DNA of 64,000 nucleotides. Source: Albula goreensis (lineage: Eukaryota > Chordata > Actinopteri > Albuliformes > Albulidae). Positions within the stretch are counted from its first letter, which is position 1. Each line of letters opens with the position of its first letter. The notes beneath the pieces were generated by a model. It ran no database searches. It was not told the origin of the DNA and worked only from the letters and a program-made list of their open reading frames with translations. Of the stretch, positions 10,421 to 21,571 are shown piece by piece. The translations under genes and the position numbers were made by a program. Where the stretch lies: NCBI GenBank assembly GCA_022829145.1, contig CM040747.1, forward strand, positions 2,005,448-2,069,447, written 5' to 3'.

Positions 10421-10474
10421 TGCGTCCTCCAATCAGGTCTCTGCCTGAGGTGCGTCCTCCAATCAGGTCTCTCC
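10419..10474. repeat. 30-bp direct duplication, about 1.8 copies
   Basis: GGTGCGTCCTCCAATCAGGT is repeated with a 30-bp period. The period is close to that of neighbouring minisatellites, so it may be an early stage of such an array. Confidence 0.85.
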
Positions 10475-10875
10475 TCTGGCAGACACCATGACCTCATCAC
10501 AGAGCACATGTAAGCACTGTGTGTATTCAACCACATTGTTGTTGTTGTTATTATTGTAACTCATAATTGTTTTTGGCATATTTTTTTATCATGTTTTTAA
10601 TATAACATATGATATTGGGACTATATTTAATGAGTTTTAATGTCCTGCGAAATTCCAGCATCTGCATAAATATTAATTGGTAGATATATTGAATGTAGTA
10701 AAGAACTTATGAAGTTCTTCCGCATTCCTCATTTTCTGCATTCTGTCAGAGGTGGGCAGGTCACTTCACTGTTGAAGAACCAGAACGGAGAACAGGTGTG
10801 ATCGTGTTGCATGACCTGGTACCTATAGAAACAAGACCACAGAGTATTCAGGGCTGTCTTAGAGGAGCGGTCCTG
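10475..10875. other. Intergenic, no gene seen
   Basis: AT-rich unique DNA with a short GTT/ATT run near 10,538-10,556, leading into the next minisatellite. Nothing else was identified. Confidence 0.5.
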
Positions 10876-11608
10876 CCTGGGGAGTAAGGTGAGACTACAG
10901 CCTGGAGGTAAGGTGGACCCATCTCCTTAGCAACCTGGAGGTAAGGTGGACCCATCTCCTTAGCAACCTGGAGGTAAGGTGGACCCATCTCCTTAGCAAC
11001 CTGGAGGTAAGGTGGACCCATCTCCTTAGCAACCTGGAGGTAAGGTGGACCCATCCCTTAGCAACCTGGAGGTAAGGTGGACCCAGGTAAGATGGACCCA
11101 TCCCCTTAGCAACCTGGAGGTAAGGTGGACCCATCCTTAGCAACCCTGGACGTAAGGTGGACCCATCCCCTTAGCAACCTGGAGGTAAGGAGGACCCATC
11201 CCCTTAGCAACCTGGAGGTAAGGTGGACCCATCCCCTTAGCAACCTGGAGGTAAGGTGGACCCATTCCCTTAGCAACCTGGAGGTAAGGAGGACCCATCC
11301 CCTTAGCAACCTGGAGGTAAGGAGGACCCATCTCCTTAGCAACCTGGAGGTAAGGTGGACCCATCTCCTTAGCAACCTGGAGGTAAGGAGGACCCACCTT
11401 AGCACCTGGAGGTAAGGAGGACCCATCCCCTTAGCAACCTGGAGGTAAGGAGGATCCATCCCCTTAGCAACCTGGAGGTAAGGAGGACCCATCTCCGTAG
11501 CACCCTGGAGGTAAGATGGACCCATCCCCTTAGCAACCTGGAGGTAAGGAGGACCCATCTCCTTAGCAACCTGGAGGTAAGGAGGACCCATCTCCTTAGC
11601 AACCTGGA
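10876..11608. repeat. 33-bp minisatellite, about 22 copies
   Basis: The unit is 33 bp (some 32) and contains AACCTGGAGGTAAGGTGGAC followed by CCATCTCCTTAGC. The first copy (10,876-10,900) is diverged, and short units occur around 11,060-11,150. Every unit carries GAG|GTAAGG, a good 5' splice-site match, and TCTCCTTAG, a weak acceptor match. The period is divisible by three, giving an 11-residue repeat ORF (MGPPYLQVAKE) on the minus strand that I regard as an artefact. Confidence 0.96.
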
Positions 11609-12845
11609 TGCCAGCTTCAGTGCCTTAAAATGGATGTGGACAGTGCCAGGTAGCCTACAGTCTACTTACAATCTAGCCTTTTAGCAAAATGGAGTTGGAT
11701 TTGTCAAAAGAAGTGGTGTGATATTGGCTAGGTCTCTCTGAGAAAGAACAATCCGTCAAGAGAGGTCTACCTGGTATGAGCTCAGTTATTATAATCATTA
11801 TTATTGTATAAGCCTTGGAATTATCTGCAACTGTGGGCTCAGTGGTATGGCTTTGAAAAATTAATAATGATCTATCACCCTGCCCCTGATCAAATTTATG
11901 CGGCTCGCCCAAACAAAGTTCCAGAAGCATTCCTGAGCAATCTCTGAAGACGCGCTGAGAGAGAAGCAGGTTCAGCTGTGTAATTAGCTCAGGAGAGTAT
12001 GATTAAAGCAGTAAAACTACATTTGTATCTATTTTTTAGTTTAGGTGTGTCTAAAAAAACTGCCAAAAAATACAACAGGAGATTTTAAAGATGTAAAATA
12101 GAGCCAGTCTCTCTGTTTCATGTTTTTGGAATACTGTGGATTATGGGAATGCTGGAACTCTGTTTTGGAAACTGTGGATTAGTGAGGTGGTCTTAGGACC
12201 GGGTACTGGGTGGAATAAGGTTTGGGTTTTTTTCTGGGTGTGGGTTGAGGGAAGGACACTGATAAAAAATGATTAAATTGTGAAAAGAGAAGAAATGTTC
12301 AAATAGTTCAGCATTTTCACGTTGCTTTGTGTTTTACCTTCAGATGACACCTATGCCCACTCCATTTATATCCCAGAGCTTTCATCGTACTTGCGTTTAT
12401 TTATAAGTCACGCATAAGGACAAATGTTTACCGAACCCTGTGTGTGAAACTGAGGAGCAGAGCGGGCTCTGAGCAGGGTAAGCCCGTGCAGAGGGGACAG
12501 AGAACAGGCAAACGGGGCGTCTCTGAAGCACACTGGCTCCTATGGGCCTGCGTGTCTCTGTGCAGAGTGAAGGGACCGGTCTCGAGGAATGTTAAAGACA
12601 TCTTAGCGTCCCAATGGTAGGTAAATCTTTATCTTTAATGTATTTTTTTCCTCTTTGAACAAATAAACGGACGTGAGTCTCCTTCATGCTCCAGGAGGGC
12701 CTCCCAAGATGCAAGCGCTTTTCCCAAGATATGACATTTTGAAGTTTTACTAGAAGTAGAGTCATTTATCCTCCAAACTATGACATCAATGAACTTTATT
12801 CATATTCAAAATGAAAAAGCAATCCTCAACCCCCAGAATGCGGGC
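11609..12845. other. Intergenic, no gene seen
   Basis: Unique DNA without recognisable genes. A short exon-like stretch at about 12,561-12,611 (GTGCAG before, GTAGGT after) is too weak to claim. Confidence 0.5.
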
Positions 12846-12946
12846 ACGCACACACACACACACACACACACACATGCACACACACACATACACACATGCG
12901 CATACACACACGGATGGAAACAAACAAGCACACACACACACACGGA
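12846..12946. repeat. CA microsatellite
   Basis: (CA)n with ATGCACA interruptions, in two blocks (12,846-12,911 and 12,929-12,946) separated by a short unique piece. Confidence 0.95.
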
Positions 12947-14816
12947 CAGACAAAGTGTCTTTGCTAGCAGCAGAACGTGGGCTGAAAGTCTCCTTATCTC
13001 ACTGTACCACCACCTCCCCACACCCCAAGAAACACACAAAGCCATGTCAACAAGCACCCCCCCTTTAAAAAAAGACAAGAGACCCTAATCGCTCCAATGC
13101 AATGTCCTGAGTGAGGCATGACTCAGCTCCTAATCCTCCTCTGCTCAAACACCTCTATACAATTCCTCACCCTCTCCTCTTCATCTCCTCTCCTCTCCCT
13201 CTGCTCACCCTCACCCTCTCCTATTCCTGCTTCATTCTCTCTTCATCATATTGCCAATATTCTGCACAAATCGTGCTTTTCTTTTCTCTTTCTCTTTCTG
13301 TCTCTGCTTCAGGCTCCCACCTGGAGCTGAAGCTCAAGCATCTCAGCCTGGCTTCAGGTTGGTCTCTCCTGCTGGTTCATGCCTGAAAGCAGACCTCCCT
13401 GCTTGTCTATAACACTCTCACATTCAACACTGAACACACTCTGTTGTTATATTCATCACATTCACTGAGCGCTTTGCCAGAAGCAGATGGGCTCCCTCTC
13501 AGAGCTGCGTTCTGCTGAGGGTTCCTCCCTTTTAATCGGGGGAGTTTCTCACCAACACTGTCATCTTAGGCTGGCCCTGAGGCTAACCACTCGACGACGC
13601 TGTCGTCAAAACACCTGCTGTTCAGATGAAAACCGGGCCGGACTGAGTGGAGCAGCTGAAGCGCTTGCCTCAGGAAGGCCACCTGTGCTCAGAGACGCAT
13701 TGTTCTAACACAGAACGCTCGCTGTGGGGCTCCCGCTCTTCCACGTCCCGTTTTATAAACTTTTATTAATTCTGAGAGCCACACTGTGAACACTGCGCCT
13801 GCAGAAATGAAGGAGAGAGAGGCTGTGAAGTGTTCTGTGAGCTCCAGTCTGACTGGAACTTAAATAACCACGACCTCCAGAGAGGCTGCGTATTCAGGGC
13901 TGCGTTCACATCCAGCATCCTATATGTGCTCACCTGGTCACCCTTTCAATGGCAAGGTTAACTTCTTGGAAGATGAAAATTATGATTTTTATACACTTTT
14001 AAGGTTTTCCACAGTTTATGAAAAACTTATTTTTTTTAGCGGATAGAGCCAGATTTGAATAATTTTAATAGACCGTAAATTTACAGACGTTTGACAACTC
14101 CGGGTAACGGTCAAATAATAACTTAGTCAGTCTTCAGTTAAAACACTGGATGTCACAGAATTAGTAAAATGTTGTATGAATGCTATCTAGGTTCCAGTGT
14201 AAATGCTTGCCCCACCTTTTATACCCAGCCCCACCCCCCCAAACCACCTCCGACTGTCTCCCCCCCATCCCACAGTGTGCACACCCTCAATGGTTTTTAT
14301 TTGTTATGATGTAATTGAGATTGGCAGCAATGGCTCCACAAAATGATGTCATTGTTGGCCAATCAAAATTCTCCTTTAGGAGGGAGTTGCTTTACAGTGT
14401 GTAGGGGCAGGTGGGGGGGTTACATGTGATTTCCTTTTATTTCCTGTTCCTTTGATTTAGAGCACCAGCGCAGTAGTGCTGTGGATGCTGTTGCAGCGTG
14501 ATGTAAACATGCGCCAACACAAAGAGAAAGAGACTGGACTGGGAGGGGATACTGCAGGGTCTTACTGCACACTGATAATGTTTCTATATGTTTGAAAACA
14601 CCCAAATATAATAAAATTAATATTTATTTCCAAAATACAATAAATATTTTAATGCATTTCAGCATTCTCCTCATTATATAAAGTGTTCTGTGTATAATTG
14701 GATTAAAAAAGGTCTACTGTAGTCAACTGTTAATTAGATGCCCTATCAAAAAAACAATAAAACATAATTAGCTGGCATCACCTTAGATTCTGTCAGACCA
14801 CAGGATCTTTAGTGTA
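12947..14816. other. Intergenic, no gene seen
   Basis: Unique DNA. The part at 13,130-13,310 is pyrimidine-rich, 13,470-13,730 is moderately CpG-containing and may be regulatory, and 14,220-14,275 has C-runs that could form a G-quadruplex on the minus strand. No coding exon was recognised. Confidence 0.45.
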
Positions 14817-15400
14817 GTTTAATTTCCTTCAGTATTCCATTTTAATTTTTTCACTTATTTCAGTTTTTTCCTCAGTTTTGTTTACAGTTTGTTTGAAATT
14901 CCTTCAGCTCAGTCTTGTGATTGGAAGGTAATTTGGATCACCTGTGCTCAGCAGCGTGGGGACTGGCTCCTAATGAGTGAGTGAGTGCAGGTGTGAATGC
15001 ATTCCCCCTTAGCCAATCAGAGTGTGACCACGCCCTTCCTGTTGCCCTTTTAAGGGGCAGGAGTTTGCACACCTTGGATCATTTTGATCCTATTGACATT
15101 TACCATGTGCAAAATCTTATTTCTAGAAATGCTGATCTTTTTGTGGACTCATTTTTGAAGTAGTTTTGTAGATGATTCGACAGGGTGAGTTTAGTGCAGT
15201 TTTTAGTGCCAGCATTTGGAGTGCTTTATTGCTGGTTTACTTGTGTGAGAGAAGGAACTGTCACAGGTACTGTCTGCTAGCAGAGCCATGCATTGAGAAA
15301 CCCTTCAGTTAGCCTCAGGGATGATCTAGCCGCCCTGCAGGTTTTATTTTGTTTTCATTTTATTTATTTGATTTAGACACCTGTCCCTCTCAAAGTGAAC
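14817..15400 (+). repeat. Dispersed promoter-like repeat, copy A
   Basis: This stretch of about 580 bp is clearly related, in the same orientation, to 35,921-36,465. The strongest block (14,890-15,060) includes ATTCCTTCAGCTCA, GCGTGGGGACTGGCTCCTAA, a CCAAT box at 15,013-15,017, a CACGCCC box and a TATA-like TTTAAGG at 15,048-15,054. Similarity resumes further on at TGCTTTATTGCTGG and CCCTGCAGGTTTT. Family unknown: it may be a non-autonomous mobile element, a solo LTR, or a duplicated promoter. I saw no target-site duplication or internal coding region. Confidence 0.75.
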
Positions 15401-15865
15401 CTCTCACTTTCGTTGCAGCTGAATGGGGCATTTATTCTTTATTTGTCAATTATTATGTGGTAAGGAAGCCATTTTCATCCTTCCCGATCAGCTGACATTT
15501 GATTTATTTCTGAACCACCTCCACTACCCCCCCCCAAAACCATCAGTGAAAATGCCCTGGCTAACACGCCCCCCCACTCCCCCAAACGCACATGGCCTGC
15601 TGCCTCTCCCTGTCTGTGCTCCGTTCCCCCTGGGGAATGCTGGGTAATGGCGGGCCCATACTGGGCATGGCCTATAATGAGCCGCTCAGTGGGGCTGTCT
15701 GCCCAATCAGCACTGGCACAGCCAGGGTCCGGCTCCACGCTCTGGGCCCCTTCATCACATCCTGAATCCACAGCTTTACCAGTGTGCAGGGGGCCCGTCT
15801 GGCCTTGCATGACAAAATTGTTCATTTTTTTTAAAGGACAGAAGGTTGTCCAGCCCTCTTCCGTA
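15401..15865. other. Intergenic, no gene seen
   Basis: Unique DNA with C-runs around 15,526-15,590. ORFs on both strands look non-coding. Confidence 0.5.
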
Positions 15866-15962
15866 TTTATAACTGAGAGCTGAGCTTGGGATGGCGTTTG
15901 AACCTGTGTGTTTGTGGTATTATATGTGGTGTTTTCAGCCGCTAGACCACCAGCCTGTTGGG
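15866..15962 (-). mobile_element. SINE head fragment (tRNA-like)
   Basis: On the minus strand this reads GGTGGTCTAGCGGC (A-box region) and then CAGGTTCAAACGCC (B box, close to GGTTCRANNCC). It is the tRNA-like head of a fish SINE without a recognisable tail. It is not a functional tRNA gene. Confidence 0.5.
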
Positions 15963-16346
15963 CTTAACAGTGTGATCTGTTAATTTTACATGTAACTTTG
16001 TCAGCTCTGTGTTCTTTTGTATATGATTTTTATGTATTATGTTTCATATATTTTCAGTCTGCCATTGGCATGTTCTGGTAAAATTTCTAATCACTTTGAA
16101 AATGAAAATGCTTATGTCCCTTTTGTACTGCAAGAAAGTCATGGCATGTAGAAAATTATTTTGATGACCAAGTATATACTGCCCTCTTGTGGTCTCCTGG
16201 GTTATTTAACATCAATATCTTTGTCACACTTATTGGGCATTAAAAACTGTACATCCATCCAGAACTACATGTGCAAAAATGCCTTTTTAAAAATATATCA
16301 TACATTAAACTTGTTTTTGTGATTTTCAAAAATTGTATCTGCTCAC
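15963..16346. other. Intergenic, no gene seen
   Basis: AT-rich unique DNA leading into the 32-bp array. Nothing recognised. Confidence 0.5.
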
Positions 16347-17173
16347 CATGGCTGAGGGACTGCAGAGGCAGCTTGACTGAGGACCAAATTGAGGACTAAC
16401 AATTTGACTAATTTAAAATTTAAAACAAAATTTTGTTGCAAACTGCAGAGTGACTGCGCAGCATGGCTTAGGGACTGCAGGGTGACTGCATGGCTGAGGG
16501 ACTGCAGAGTGACTGCGCAGCATGGCTGAGGGACTGCAGAGTGCAGCTTGGCTGAGGGACTGCGCAGCATGGCTGAGGGGACTGCAGAGTGACTGCAGAG
16601 TGACTGCGCAGCATGGCAGCATGGCTTGCAGGGACTGCAGACTGCGCAGCATGGTGAGCATGGCTTAGGGACTGCAGGGTGACTGCGCAGCATGGCTGAG
16701 GGACTGCTATAGAGTGACTGCACAGCTTGGCAGAGGGACTGCAGAGTGACTGCGCAGCTTGGCTGAGGGACCGTGCAGAGTGACTGCACAGCTTGGCTGA
16801 GGGACTGCAGAGTGACTGTGCAGCTTGGCTTAGGGACTGCAGAGTGACTGCGCAGCATGGCTTAGGGACTGCAGAGTGACTGCGCAGCTTGGCTGAGGGA
16901 CTGCAGAGTGACTGCGCAGCTTGGCTGAGTGGACTGCAGAGTGACTGCGCAGCATGGCTGAGGACTGCAGAGTGACTGCGCAGCTTGGCTGAGGGACTGC
17001 AGAGTGACTGCGCAGCTTGGCTGAGGGACTGCAGAGTGACTGCGCAGCATGGCTGAGGACTGCAGAGTGACTGCGCAGCATGGCTGAGGGACTGCAGAGT
17101 GACTGTGCAGCTTGGCTGAGGGACTGCAGAGTGACTGCGCAGCATGGCTGAGGGACTGCAGAGTGACTGCTCA
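16347..17173. repeat. 32-bp minisatellite, about 24 copies
   Basis: The unit is about 32 bp: GGCTGAGGGACTGCAGAGTG followed by ACTGCGCAGCAT or its CTT variant. The first copies (16,347-16,385) are separated from the rest by about 55 bp of AT-rich unique DNA. Copies at 16,590-16,680 are irregular. Every unit carries a PstI-type CTGCAG and most a TGCGCA palindrome. The frame rotates, so long Ser/Gln/Ala ORFs on the minus strand are artefacts. Confidence 0.95.
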
Positions 17174-17214
17174 GTCATCATCAATGATCAGTTAGGTGAT
17201 GGAGTTATTTAAAA

Positions 17215-17520
17215 GGCCTCTGTGTCTGTACACTGCCCGGACACGCCCTCACCGCAAACAGACTGTTCCTCTTATTCACTAACAGCGTGTGGCGCGTAAC
17301 AGTCCTCTGTTATTCTGGTGAAACGGAAACACTGAATGCCTGCACACAATCGGGCATTCTCTCCCATTGAGAGAGGTGCCCCGGAAGCTTCTTTGTATCT
17401 TTAGGTTCTTAAGTGCATGGACAATAGCAGTGAAAGCTCGGGGAAGGCACTCACCAAAGCGATTAATTAGTAATTAAGAGCCCAGGAGTAAACAGACTCA
17501 CAGAGCCTCCCTTTCAGAGG
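17215..17520. other. Candidate conserved non-coding element
   Basis: Unique DNA with moderate GC and TAAT-type clusters (CGATTAATTAGTAATTAAGA at 17,460-17,479). It follows the 32-bp array directly and has no coding frame of note. The call rests on sequence texture only. Confidence 0.22.
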
Positions 17521-19439
17521 ACCTGGGTTTGAAGTGAAGTGATGTTCTCTGGAGCAGAGAAAAGTTCTTGCAGTACAGCTTTATGACCACTAGGTGTCCT
17601 CGCAGTCATTCAGGGGGCTTTGGGTCGTTTTTGTTGGTAATCATTTCCTCCGTTGCATTTCTCCTCTTTGCAGATAGAAGTCTATCTGTAAGCGCTGGAG
17701 TGCCAGCGCATGGGACTCATTGAACTAACCCCTTCATGTTCCCAGTGCTTCCCATACACCAGTGCTACATCACATCTTTAATAAATGCAAGAAAGTTAAT
17801 TCAGGAGGAAGTCAGACATTAGATTTTACGGCCAAAATATTCACACTTTCACTGTCAAGTCCATTTTTAGACTTGTGTAACACAATTTCCAGACTACAGG
17901 ATGTAAAGCTGGCAAAAAAAGCCTTGTGGCAGTCACATTACTCTCCATTTAACAGGACCAATAAGGGAGAGTTATGAACACTGAGAGTTCCATAAATCAG
18001 TACTGCACATCGACACACTGACTACATCACAGAGCCGTGCAAAACCAGACACACAAATGGTGGAACTTGATAACATATTCTGGAGATAGCAGATATGTAA
18101 GAGGCCAGTATGGGGACTCTCTGATCTAAACTTTCACTGCTGGACGTGAATGAGTTTGGCGGACACCAAATTTTAAGTGTACTCTGCCCCTCTACACTTT
18201 GACCTTTGCCCTTCTGCCGGTGTCCGGGAATGGGCAAGGATGTCTGGTAGGATTCTGATCACAGACAAGTCATGTGACCGACTGCACCCCACTCTCCCTT
18301 CAGTTTCAGCCCTGTCACCATGTTTGCATCATGGCTAAAGTTTTTTTTTTTTTTTGTGATGCAACATTTCACCACAAAAGGCTGTGCTGCCCTTTGGTTC
18401 AGCTGTCATAATCATCTGTCAGGAGCTGCCTTGCTTTGGTGACTGACTTGCGTGCTAAAGGTTATCAGCCTCCTGGACAGCAGATGGGGCCATCACAGGG
18501 AAGTGCTGAAGTACTGATTCCATGACTGTGATTAAATTCCTTACTGCTTCCCAGTGCTTTATGTATGGGGGTTATGGATAGCTTTGAGTAGTTTGCTGCC
18601 AGGTAATAAAACAGAAAAATCTTTTTCCAATTATTTTCATACACAATAGAATGCATTAAGCTTGATCATTTTTCTATAGAAATTATTCTTTATAAGCTGT
18701 GTGGCATTACCTCCTGGGTGGCTGACGTGTACTGGGTGATTTGAATTTCTGACAAAATTGCATTTAGTACAGAATAAAAATGTACATTTAAAATAGGGTA
18801 GGTAGTGTCATAATTAGTGGCTGAAGTGAGCTGTCTTTGGAGAACTGTCTGTCTGCTTACCGACAAAGCTTAGGATCGTAATAAAACATTTTCAATATCC
18901 AAAATTTAAAAAAAAAAGGTTTAAAGGCCAGGTTTTTGCTCTGGGAACATTACTAATAGTTCAAAACTGTGTGCGGTAAGCGCTGCGATCGATTGTACTT
19001 TTTGGTGACGTACAATCTCGAGTCCACGGTGGAACTTACCTGATGAGCATGGCCGTGGGAATGACGTCACACCACACTATTTGATGCCCTGGGGATGGCT
19101 ACACGCTGAAACACGTTAGCCTTGGCCAACCAATGAAAAACAACTTTTAATTAGTTTTAATAGCAGAGTGCCCAGTCAGTTGGTACTGTGAGGAAGCATA
19201 CCTGCTAAACGTGTGATGCCTCATGAGAATCAGGCATTCTTCATTCACTGTCTGTTTTTCTGTCTTTCTTTATTTGGTATCCCAGCATCCTCCACCTTTG
19301 GACTGCCTGCATCCTATGTTGACAGTTAGATTTACAATGATTATGTAAGCACTGAGAATCGTGTGCAAACACGCAACTGTTTTTTTTTCTCGCATTTTCA
19401 CGAAAAAAAAACAATATCGTGTTATTTTCCTGTTTATGA
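17521..19439. other. Intergenic, no gene seen
   Basis: Unique DNA. A GCTGAAACACGTTAGC word near 19,087-19,102 resembles a sequence shared by some interspersed repeats, with a possible reverse counterpart near 46,170. I could not define element ends. Confidence 0.45.
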
Positions 19440-19725
19440 AAAAGACAGATGACTCGCGTAGCGGTCTCTTTTGAACCTGACAAACGCGTTTAACAAAGCC
19501 TGTCTTTACAACCGGCCCCCACCCCCGCTGAGGAGCCCGGTGTGAGCTCAGCCACCGTGTAAATGGCGATGCTCGCAACAGTAAATGATCCAGGCCGAGC
19601 TGAAGAAAGCGCGTCCGCACCGGAAAGGGACCGCTAGCCTCTCCCTCTGATACTGTTCAAAGCGGAGCAACCAGAAGAGAATATAATGCGCATTAGGTCG
19701 GGTATCCGAATGGACTTTTGTATAG
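19440..19725. promoter_or_regulatory. CpG-rich patch, candidate promoter or enhancer
   Basis: CpGs are dense here compared with both flanks (ACGCGTTT, AACCGGCC, GCGCGTCCGCACCGG). A G-rich quadruplex-type run follows at 19,732-19,765. AATGGCGATG near 19,562 resembles a YY1 site. ORFs crossing it match no known family, and no TATA box was seen. Confidence 0.3.
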
Positions 19726-19731
19726 ATAGAA

Positions 19732-19765
19732 GGTGGGGTGGGGGGTTGGGGGTTGGGGGAAGGGG
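19732..19765 (+). other. G-quadruplex-forming tract
   Basis: The plus strand has six runs of four or more G separated by loops of one or two bases (GGGGTGGGGGGTTGGGGG and onward). This comfortably satisfies the usual G3+N1-7 pattern. It borders the CpG-rich patch on its right. Confidence 0.8.
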
Positions 19766-20317
19766 ATGAATCACCGTATGAGTTTTGGGTTGTATAAGCT
19801 TAATGGAAAAGGAACAGAAGAATCCAGTACGGTTGAAGCAAAGCCATTAAGAGCCATTCACTATTTTGTTTGATTCCTGGTGAAAGTGCTCAGCTAATGG
19901 CAGAAATATGGTCACTCTTTTCCTGTCATAAAGGTTTCTTTTCTTGTTATTTTGTCTCACTGAACAATTATGCTCTCATTTTCGCTGGGTTCTGATCCTC
20001 GAGAAGAAAAATATTAAACAATTTAATATTCTTCTAATCTATCATATTCAGAGAGTTTCACATTTACTTGAGGAATGGAAACTTTTAGCTAATGTACTCA
20101 TGGTGAGGCTCCTTGATCCTGGAGAGAGCAATTAATTTCCCTTTTTAACATGATGTTTTAAATCACTAATTTAACAAAATATGGAGGTGCTCATGCAGGC
20201 AGAGCTTTATCCTACTTGTAATGAAGAAAATTAGGGGAAAGTCACTTTTCATCCCATTCCTTTTTAAATGTGAAAATCATAAATATTTTACAGAAAAATA
20301 ATGGTTCATATACAGAA
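19766..20317. other. Intergenic, no gene seen
   Basis: AT-rich unique DNA with no recognisable gene or element. Confidence 0.5.
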
Positions 20318-20395
20318 AATTACATTGCAGTTATTTAGCAGACCCTCTTTACCATAATCACACAGAACTTTGGAGGATATAATTTAAGTCACCTG
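20318..20395 (-). mobile_element. SINE/LINE 3' tail fragment
   Basis: ATTGCAGTTATTTAGCAGAC followed by CCTCTTTACC is the reverse complement of the tail ending TCTGCTAAATG, common to fish SINEs and their partner LINEs. Only the tail is recognisable. Confidence 0.45.
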
Positions 20396-20456
20396 CTTAA
20401 TATGTGAAATGGTGCCAAACCTGGTTAATAGGATTCCCTGACCAGTGGGTACTCAT

Positions 20457-21042
20457 GTAACACCCATAATGCTCTGCTGCATGCTGAAGTAACACCCATA
20501 ATTCACTGCTGCATGCCCATAATGCACTGCTGCATGCTGAAGTAACACCCATAATGCACTGCTGCATGCCCATAATGCACTGCTGCATGCTGAAGTAACA
20601 CCCATAATGCACTGCTGCATGCTGAAGTAACACCCATAATGCATTGCTGCATGCTGAAGTAACACCATAATGCACTGCTGCATGCTGAAGTAACACCCAT
20701 AATGCATTGCTGCATGCTGAAGTAACACCCATAATGCACTGCTGCATTCTGAGGTAACACCCATAATTCACTGCTGCATGCCCATAATGCATTGCTGCAT
20801 GCTGAAGTAACACCCATAATGCACTGCTGCATTCTGAGGTAACACCCATAATTCACTGCTGCATGCCCATAATTCACTGCTGCATTCTGAGGTAACACCC
20901 ATAATTCACTGCTGCATGGCCATAATGCACTGCTGCATGCTGAGGTAACACCCACAATGCATTGCTGCATGCTGAAGTAACACCCATAATGCATTGCTGC
21001 ATGCTGAGGTAACACCCATAAGGCATGGCTACATACTGAGGT
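20457..21042. repeat. 32-bp minisatellite, about 18 units with shorter sub-units
   Basis: The full unit is 32 bp: AACACCCATAATGCACTGCT then GCATGCTGAAGT. Between full units lie partial ones built from GCCCATAATGCACTGCTGCA, so two unit lengths are mixed. Variants change GCATGCTGAAGT to GCATTCTGAGGT, and the latter creates GAG|GTAACA, a 5' splice-site-like word. ORFs reading Tyr/Cys/Met repeats on the minus strand are artefacts. Confidence 0.95.
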
Positions 21043-21571
21043 CTTTCAGCTGACAGTTTTGGCAGCCATGTTTAGGTTTCAGCAAGATAACAGACTGTTA
21101 AAGAGTTCCTTTTAGCCTCTTCAAGAAGGAGTGTAACAGTTATTGCCACAAATGTGGAGAGCAAATGACTGAGAACAGCAGGAGGGAAGGAATTCGCTCT
21201 GTACTGTGTGAGAGGTGAGAATGTTTTGGCAGAGAGGAGTGCTCTACTCCAACAGTATTAATCTGAATGGGTGTGAACAGCGTTTGACTTCACAGCACAA
21301 CACCACTGATCAGATAATCTCATATCAACAGCCCTTTCAGCTGTCTCCAGGCAACTGATGTAAAGTGGATGGGGGAGAATTACGGTCTCATTTTAGGACA
21401 TCATCCCCAACCTCAGAAGAACATTATGGAAAATATAATTATAAATAACAAAAAAAAATACATATAGAAATAAATGATTGCTCAACATACTACGGTAATA
21501 TGTACAGTGAAAACGGCGAACAGATTGTGCACAGTTTACTGTGGAACGAGGGCGCAGAATGGAAAGGGAAA
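21043..21571. other. Spacer between two arrays, no gene seen
   Basis: Unique DNA between the 32-bp and the 33-bp array. It supplies the non-repetitive C-termini of the long minus-strand ORFs. No motif or element was recognised. Confidence 0.5.

Noticed and set aside
12561-12612. Small exon between GTGCAG and GTAGGT
   Set aside because: The pyrimidine tract is poor, the donor is weak, and the 50-bp interior has no homology I know.
16347-17173. Common origin of the 16.3-kb and 21.6-kb arrays
   Set aside because: Both units have CTGAG...CTGCAG, but the rest does not align convincingly. The likeness is short enough to be chance.
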